From NCBI RefSeq assembly GCF_017349315.1, contig NZ_JAFMPP010000013.1, positions 62,001 to 126,000 on the forward strand: 64,000 bases of DNA, written 5' to 3'. Of this stretch, positions 60,273 to 64,000 are shown one piece after another. The notes below the pieces were generated by a model. It was not told the DNA's origin. It was given only the letters and a program-made list of their open reading frames with translations, and did no database searches. How positions within the stretch are numbered: the stretch's first letter is position 1; the number at the start of each line of letters is the position of its first letter. This DNA is from Jiella flava (lineage in GTDB: Bacteria; Pseudomonadota; Alphaproteobacteria; Rhizobiales; Rhizobiaceae). A program made the position numbers and the translations under genes.

Positions 60273-61949
60273 TCAGCGCTCGGCGCCGATCAACCGTTCG
60301 GCGGCTGCCCGCGCCTCCTCGGTCACGCTTTCACCGGCAAGCATGCGGGCGATCTCCTCGCGTCGCCCATCGATGTCGATGGTGGCGACGCGGGTGGCCA
60401 CCCGATCGTCGGGATCACCGTGGACGCTCGATTTGGAGATCAAGAGATGCGTCGAGGCCCGCGCGGCGACCTGCGGCGCATGGGTCACCGCCAAGACCTG
60501 CACCGATCCCGCCAGCCGCACCAACCGGCGGCCGATGGCGTCCGCAACCGCCCCGCCAACGCCGGTATCGATCTCGTCGAACACCAGGGTCGGCGCCGAG
60601 CCACGATCGGCGAGCGCCACCTTCAGCGCCAGCAGGAAGCGGGACAGCTCGCCGCCCGAGGCAACCTTCATCATCGGCCCGGCCCGCGTGCCCGGATTGG
60701 TGCGAACGTGAAACTCCACCGTATCGATCCCGGCAGCATCGCGGCGCTCGGGATGGGTCTCGATCACCGCCATGAAACTGGCGCGTTCGAGCTTGAGGTC
60801 GGGCAACTCCGCCATCACCGCCGCTTCCAGCATTCGCGCCGTGCGGGTGCGCTTCTCGGATAGTTCCGTAGCGGCAGAATCGAACCGGGCACGCTTGTCC
60901 TCCACCTCCCGCTCCAACGCGTGCAGGCGCTCTTCGCCGGCATCGAGATCGGCAAGATCGCCGATCATCTTGGCGGTCAGTTCCGGCAGGTCGTCAACGG
61001 CAACGTTGAACTTGCGACCGGCGGCGCGCAAAGCGAACAACCGCTCCTCGGTCGCCTCCAGCGCGCGCGGATCAAACTCCAGCGCGCGCAAAGCGCTCTC
61101 CAGCTCGCTTTGCGCATCGGACAAAGCATCAAGGGCCGCATCGAGCCGATCGATCGCCGTATCGAGCAGGCCGGGCAGTTCGTCGCGCTTGCGGTCGAGC
61201 CGCTTCAAGAGATTGGCAAGGCCAGGGATCGGCGACGTCGGTCCCGACAGCTCTTCATTGGCATCGTTGACGTCGGTGGCGATCTTTTCCGAGCGCATCA
61301 TCACCTGACGACGCTCGGCCAGTTCCTCCTCCTCGCCGGCGATCGGCTGCAGCTCGGAGAGTTCCTCGACCGCGCTGCGCAGGAAATCGGCCTCGCGGGC
61401 CGCCGCCTCGACCTTCTCGCGATGCTGGGTCAAGGCCTCGCGGCAGGCGCGCCATTCGCCGAAAAGCCGCGCCACCGCCAAAGCTTCCGGTTCGAGCGCG
61501 CCGAATTCGTCGAGGAGGCTGCGATGACTGTCGGTATCGACCAACGCCCGGTCATCATGCTGGCCGTGGATCTCAACCAGCGCCAGACCGATCTCACGCA
61601 TCAGGCCGACGCTGGCCGGGCGGTCGTTGACGAAGGCACGGGTACGCCCGTCGGCGGTCTGCACCCGCCGCAAAACGACGTCACCATCATCGTCGAAGCC
61701 GTTGTCGGCGAGCACCCTGCGGGCGGGATGCGCGGCGGCGACGTCGAAGGCGGCGGTAACCTCGCCCTGCTTGGCGCCATGGCGAACCAGCGAACCGTCG
61801 CCACGCCCGCCGAGCGCCAGCGACAACGAATCGAGCAGGATCGACTTTCCCGCGCCGGTCTCGCCGGTCAACACCGAGAGCCCCGCCCCAAGTGTCAGGT
61901 CGAGGCGCTCGATCAGTACGATATCCCGAATCGAAAGATGGACCAGCAT
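60273..61949 (-). CDS. recN: DNA repair protein RecN
   Basis: SMC-like ATPase acting in double-strand break repair, 558 residues. N-terminal Walker A GETGAGKSILLDSLSLALGG (near 30-49), long coiled coil (about 160-380), C-terminal ABC-type signature SGGELSRFLLALKVAL (near 433) and Walker B TLVFDEIDTGVGGAVADAIG (near 455-474). It starts with ATG and follows the terminator of bamD by 112 bases. Confidence 0.95.
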   Translation of the reverse strand: MLVHLSIRDIVLIERLDLTLGAGLSVLTGETGAGKSILLDSLSLALGGRGDGSLVRHGAKQGEVTAAFDVAAAHPARRVLADNGFDDDGDVVLRRVQTADGRTRAFVNDRPASVGLMREIGLALVEIHGQHDDRALVDTDSHRSLLDEFGALEPEALAVARLFGEWRACREALTQHREKVEAAAREADFLRSAVEELSELQPIAGEEEELAERRQVMMRSEKIATDVNDANEELSGPTSPIPGLANLLKRLDRKRDELPGLLDTAIDRLDAALDALSDAQSELESALRALEFDPRALEATEERLFALRAAGRKFNVAVDDLPELTAKMIGDLADLDAGEERLHALEREVEDKRARFDSAATELSEKRTRTARMLEAAVMAELPDLKLERASFMAVIETHPERRDAAGIDTVEFHVRTNPGTRAGPMMKVASGGELSRFLLALKVALADRGSAPTLVFDEIDTGVGGAVADAIGRRLVRLAGSVQVLAVTHAPQVAARASTHLLISKSSVHGDPDDRVATRVATIDIDGRREEIARMLAGESVTEEARAAAERLIGAER

Positions 61950-62060
61950 GTCCGAATCGTGAGTGAGGGCGAAGGGTGGCGCAGGCTATGTTGGTCGCGC
62001 GCCGCCGTTTCGCAACCCGGCTTCGTCTCCAACGACTGTTGGCATGCCCGGCCCGACATG

Positions 62061-62087
62061 AAAAGAGCGGCGCCTGCCGCGCCGCTC
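62061..62087 (-). terminator. Intrinsic terminator of bamD
   Basis: On the minus strand GAGCGGCGC pairs with GCGCCGCTC and is followed by TTTT, 29 bases after the bamD stop and before recN. Confidence 0.85.
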
Positions 62088-62115
62088 CGCAAGACGATCA
62101 GCGAGGCCGCCCCCC

Positions 62116-63000
62116 TTAAGAGGCGCCGACGATCTTCTTGGCCGCCTGAGCGAACCAGGAACCGTCCGCGCCCTGCTGCGGCGACAGTCCATGGCCCTTC
62201 AACAGGCTGTAGGCATTCTGATACCAGGGCGAATCAGGGAAGTTCTGGCCAAGCACTGACGCCGAAGCCTGCGCCTCGCGGATCAAACCCATGGCGTAAT
62301 AGGATTCGGTCAATCGGAAGAGCGCTTCCTCGACCTGCCGCGTATCCGGATAAACGTCGACGACGTTCTTGAAACGGTTGATCGCGGCGAGATAGTCGTT
62401 GCGCTCCAGATAATAGCGGCCGACCAGCATCTCCTTGCCGGCGAGCTGATCGCGGGCGATCCGCAGCTTCGACTTGGCGTCGGAGGCATAAGCGGTGTCT
62501 GGGAAGCGCTCCATCAGCGCGCGCATTGCCTGGGCCGTATAAGCGGCCTGCTTCTGGTCGCGGGTCACGTCCGGGATCTGGCGGTAATGCGACAGGCCGA
62601 TGATGTATTCGGCGTAGGCGGCATCCTCGGAGCCCGGATAGAGCGAGACATAGCGCTTGGCCGCCGACGTCGCATCGTCGTAATTGCCGCTGCGATAGCT
62701 GGTGAAAGCCTCCATGATGAGCGCCTTGCGGGCCCATTCGGTGTAGGGATGCTGGCGATCAATCGCCTCGAACTTCTTCGAGGCTTCGCTGAGGCGGCCG
62801 GCCTGCAGATTGGCAAGACCCTGATTGTAAAGCACGTCTGGCGGATCGGTCTCGGCTGCAAGGGCGAGGACGTTGACGTCGTTGTCACCGCCCGACATGC
62901 AGCCGCCGAGGCCCATCGTCGCGCCGAGAACCATAGCAGACACTGCAGCGCGCTGGATCCATTGGACCGGTCTGGCCGAAAGCTTGCTCGCTTCGTTCAT
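62116..63000 (-). CDS. bamD: Outer membrane assembly lipoprotein BamD
   Basis: TPR-repeat lipoprotein of the BAM complex that folds outer-membrane beta-barrels, 294 residues. The signal peptide ends in the lipobox LGGC with Cys34 as the lipidated residue. TPR-like repeats follow: [60 protein letters not shown] and [20 protein letters not shown]. The gene lies 316 bases beyond lpxC on the same strand, the usual order in Rhizobiales (lpxC-bamD-recN). Confidence 0.95.
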   Translation of the reverse strand: MNEASKLSARPVQWIQRAAVSAMVLGATMGLGGCMSGGDNDVNVLALAAETDPPDVLYNQGLANLQAGRLSEASKKFEAIDRQHPYTEWARKALIMEAFTSYRSGNYDDATSAAKRYVSLYPGSEDAAYAEYIIGLSHYRQIPDVTRDQKQAAYTAQAMRALMERFPDTAYASDAKSKLRIARDQLAGKEMLVGRYYLERNDYLAAINRFKNVVDVYPDTRQVEEALFRLTESYYAMGLIREAQASASVLGQNFPDSPWYQNAYSLLKGHGLSPQQGADGSWFAQAAKKIVGAS

Positions 63001-63316
63001 ATCTCGCGGATCCCCTACCCCACTCTCAAGCGTTCACCGGCATCCTTATGCGTCAGTGGCGGCTGGAACAATGGCGAAGCCTCAGTAAGGTGCCTTTTTT
63101 ATGGCCCAAACCCTGAAACCCTTCGTTCAAAAGACCTTCGTCTTCAGAATTGTGGTCAAGCGTGATGATGATCCGCGGTCGAAAGCCGGCCGAAAACCGC
63201 CATGCGCACCCACCACGCATTCCGCAATGCCGTATCGGAATACAAGAGACGCTTGGAAAGATGACCGATTGTCGGCGGCGACGCGGCCGCCATGGACCGA
63301 CGCACGCGCGCGCAGA
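63001..63316. other. Gap between lpxC and bamD
   Basis: 316 bases without a recognisable gene. It should contain the bamD promoter and the end of the lpxC transcript. No clear terminator hairpin was seen by eye; short open frames here have no sensible protein pattern. Confidence 0.5.
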
Positions 63317-64000
63317 TCAGAGAACCTGGGGACCGTAAGCGGGCGCCGCCACCGCAACCAGCGGCGCATGACGAACCGGATCGACCCGGCGCGACGGCAT
63401 CTCGACGATCTCATAGGCCTTGCGGTCGGCCAAAAGCGCCTGCAGGGCCAAGGCGTTCAAGCGATGGCCGCCGCGATAGGACCGATAGCAGCCCAGGATA
63501 CGCACACCGGCAAGCGCCTGATCGCCCACCGCGTCTAGGGCCTTGTGGCGGACAAACTCATCCTCGAAGTGCAGGCCCTCGGGATTGACCACCTGACCAT
63601 CGTCGGCCAACACAACCGAATTCTGCAGCGAGGAACCGAGCGCGTAGCCGGCAGCCCAAAGCCGCTCGACATCGGCCATAAAGCCGAAGGTGCGGGCGCG
63701 GGACAGATCCTTGGTGAAACGGGCCGCCGTCAGATCGGCGCGATAAATCTGGCGCCCGATCGCGGCATTGGCGAAATCGATCTCGATCTCGAACCGCGTG
63801 CCGGCATAGGGCCGATACTCGGCCCGGGCTTCCTTCATCTCGACCGACACCGGTTTCAGCACCCGCAGATAGCGGCGCTTGGCGACCTGGCTGACCACGC
63901 CGGCGAGGTTGATTGCGGCGACATATTCGGCGGCGCAGCCGTCGAGAATCGGCGTTTCCTTGGCGTCGATACGGACCACGACATTGTCGACGCCCATAGC
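63317..64000 (-). CDS. lpxC: UDP-3-O-acyl-N-acetylglucosamine deacetylase, C-terminal part
   Basis: The gene runs off the right edge of the window; only the C-terminal 227 codons are present. LpxC is the zinc-dependent deacetylase committing to lipid A synthesis. FVRHKALDAVGDQALAG holds the zinc-binding His and Asp and the second Asp of the active site, and YRGGHRLNALALQALLADRK the catalytic His. The missing N-terminus would carry the first zinc histidine. It ends 316 bases before bamD. Confidence 0.93.
   Translation of the reverse strand, partial: AMGVDNVVVRIDAKETPILDGCAAEYVAAINLAGVVSQVAKRRYLRVLKPVSVEMKEARAEYRPYAGTRFEIEIDFANAAIGRQIYRADLTAARFTKDLSRARTFGFMADVERLWAAGYALGSSLQNSVVLADDGQVVNPEGLHFEDEFVRHKALDAVGDQALAGVRILGCYRSYRGGHRLNALALQALLADRKAYEIVEMPSRRVDPVRHAPLVAVAAPAYGPQVL

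Overview
The window reads as one contiguous chromosomal segment of a GC-rich alphaproteobacterium, most likely of the order Hyphomicrobiales (Rhizobiales). The reasons are the nuoA-N operon followed by birA and an RNase J gene, the double-length dCTP deaminase, the SAM-II riboswitch upstream of metZ, the extended NuoE, and short palindromic intergenic repeats of the kind these genomes carry. A serine-cycle gene block suggests a methylotroph, or a relative that keeps the serine cycle for C1 or C2 assimilation. The species cannot be named from the sequence alone.

Layout. 1-19140 (minus strand): the complete 14-subunit complex I operon nuoABCDEFGHIJKLMN, then birA and RNase J. Three extra genes sit inside the operon: a GFA/CENP-V-type zinc protein between nuoC and nuoD, a pentapeptide-like repeat protein between nuoF and nuoG, and a 69-residue membrane protein between nuoH and nuoI. 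19141-23137: a small unknown gene, tRNA-Asp, a ChaN-like protein and an acyl-CoA dehydrogenase. 23138-33263: the serine-cycle block. An apparent operon mcl-mtkA-mtkB-hprA-sgaA runs leftward behind a LuxR-type regulator whose receiver domain has lost its phosphorylation residues; fhs-folD is transcribed divergently. 33264-42622: tRNA-Pro, UDP-glucose dehydrogenase, dCTP deaminase, metZ under a SAM-II riboswitch plus terminator, a CDP-alcohol phosphatidyltransferase, apaG, hisC-tyrC, dusA and tRNA-Ile2(CAU). 42623-45558: a gene-poor, repeat-rich stretch with rplM-rpsI and an IS630-type transposase remnant. 45559-51870: a FadR-type regulator, a Cys/Met-metabolism PLP enzyme and a complete CUT1-type ABC importer on one strand. 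51998-64000: housekeeping and miscellaneous genes (Dabb protein, CoxE-like VWA protein, cytochrome b561, azlCD, YbjN-like protein, ligA, FAD monooxygenase, recN, bamD, and lpxC cut by the window edge).

How the genes work together. The serine-cycle block covers formate activation to formyl-THF and reduction to methylene-THF (Fhs, FolD), glyoxylate transamination (SgaA), hydroxypyruvate reduction (HprA), malate activation (MtkAB) and malyl-CoA cleavage (Mcl). Serine hydroxymethyltransferase, glycerate kinase, enolase, PEP carboxylase and malate dehydrogenase must lie elsewhere. The ABC cluster is a self-contained uptake and conversion unit with a likely self-regulating palindrome at its start. 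No CRISPR array, prophage, rRNA gene or intact transposon was seen.
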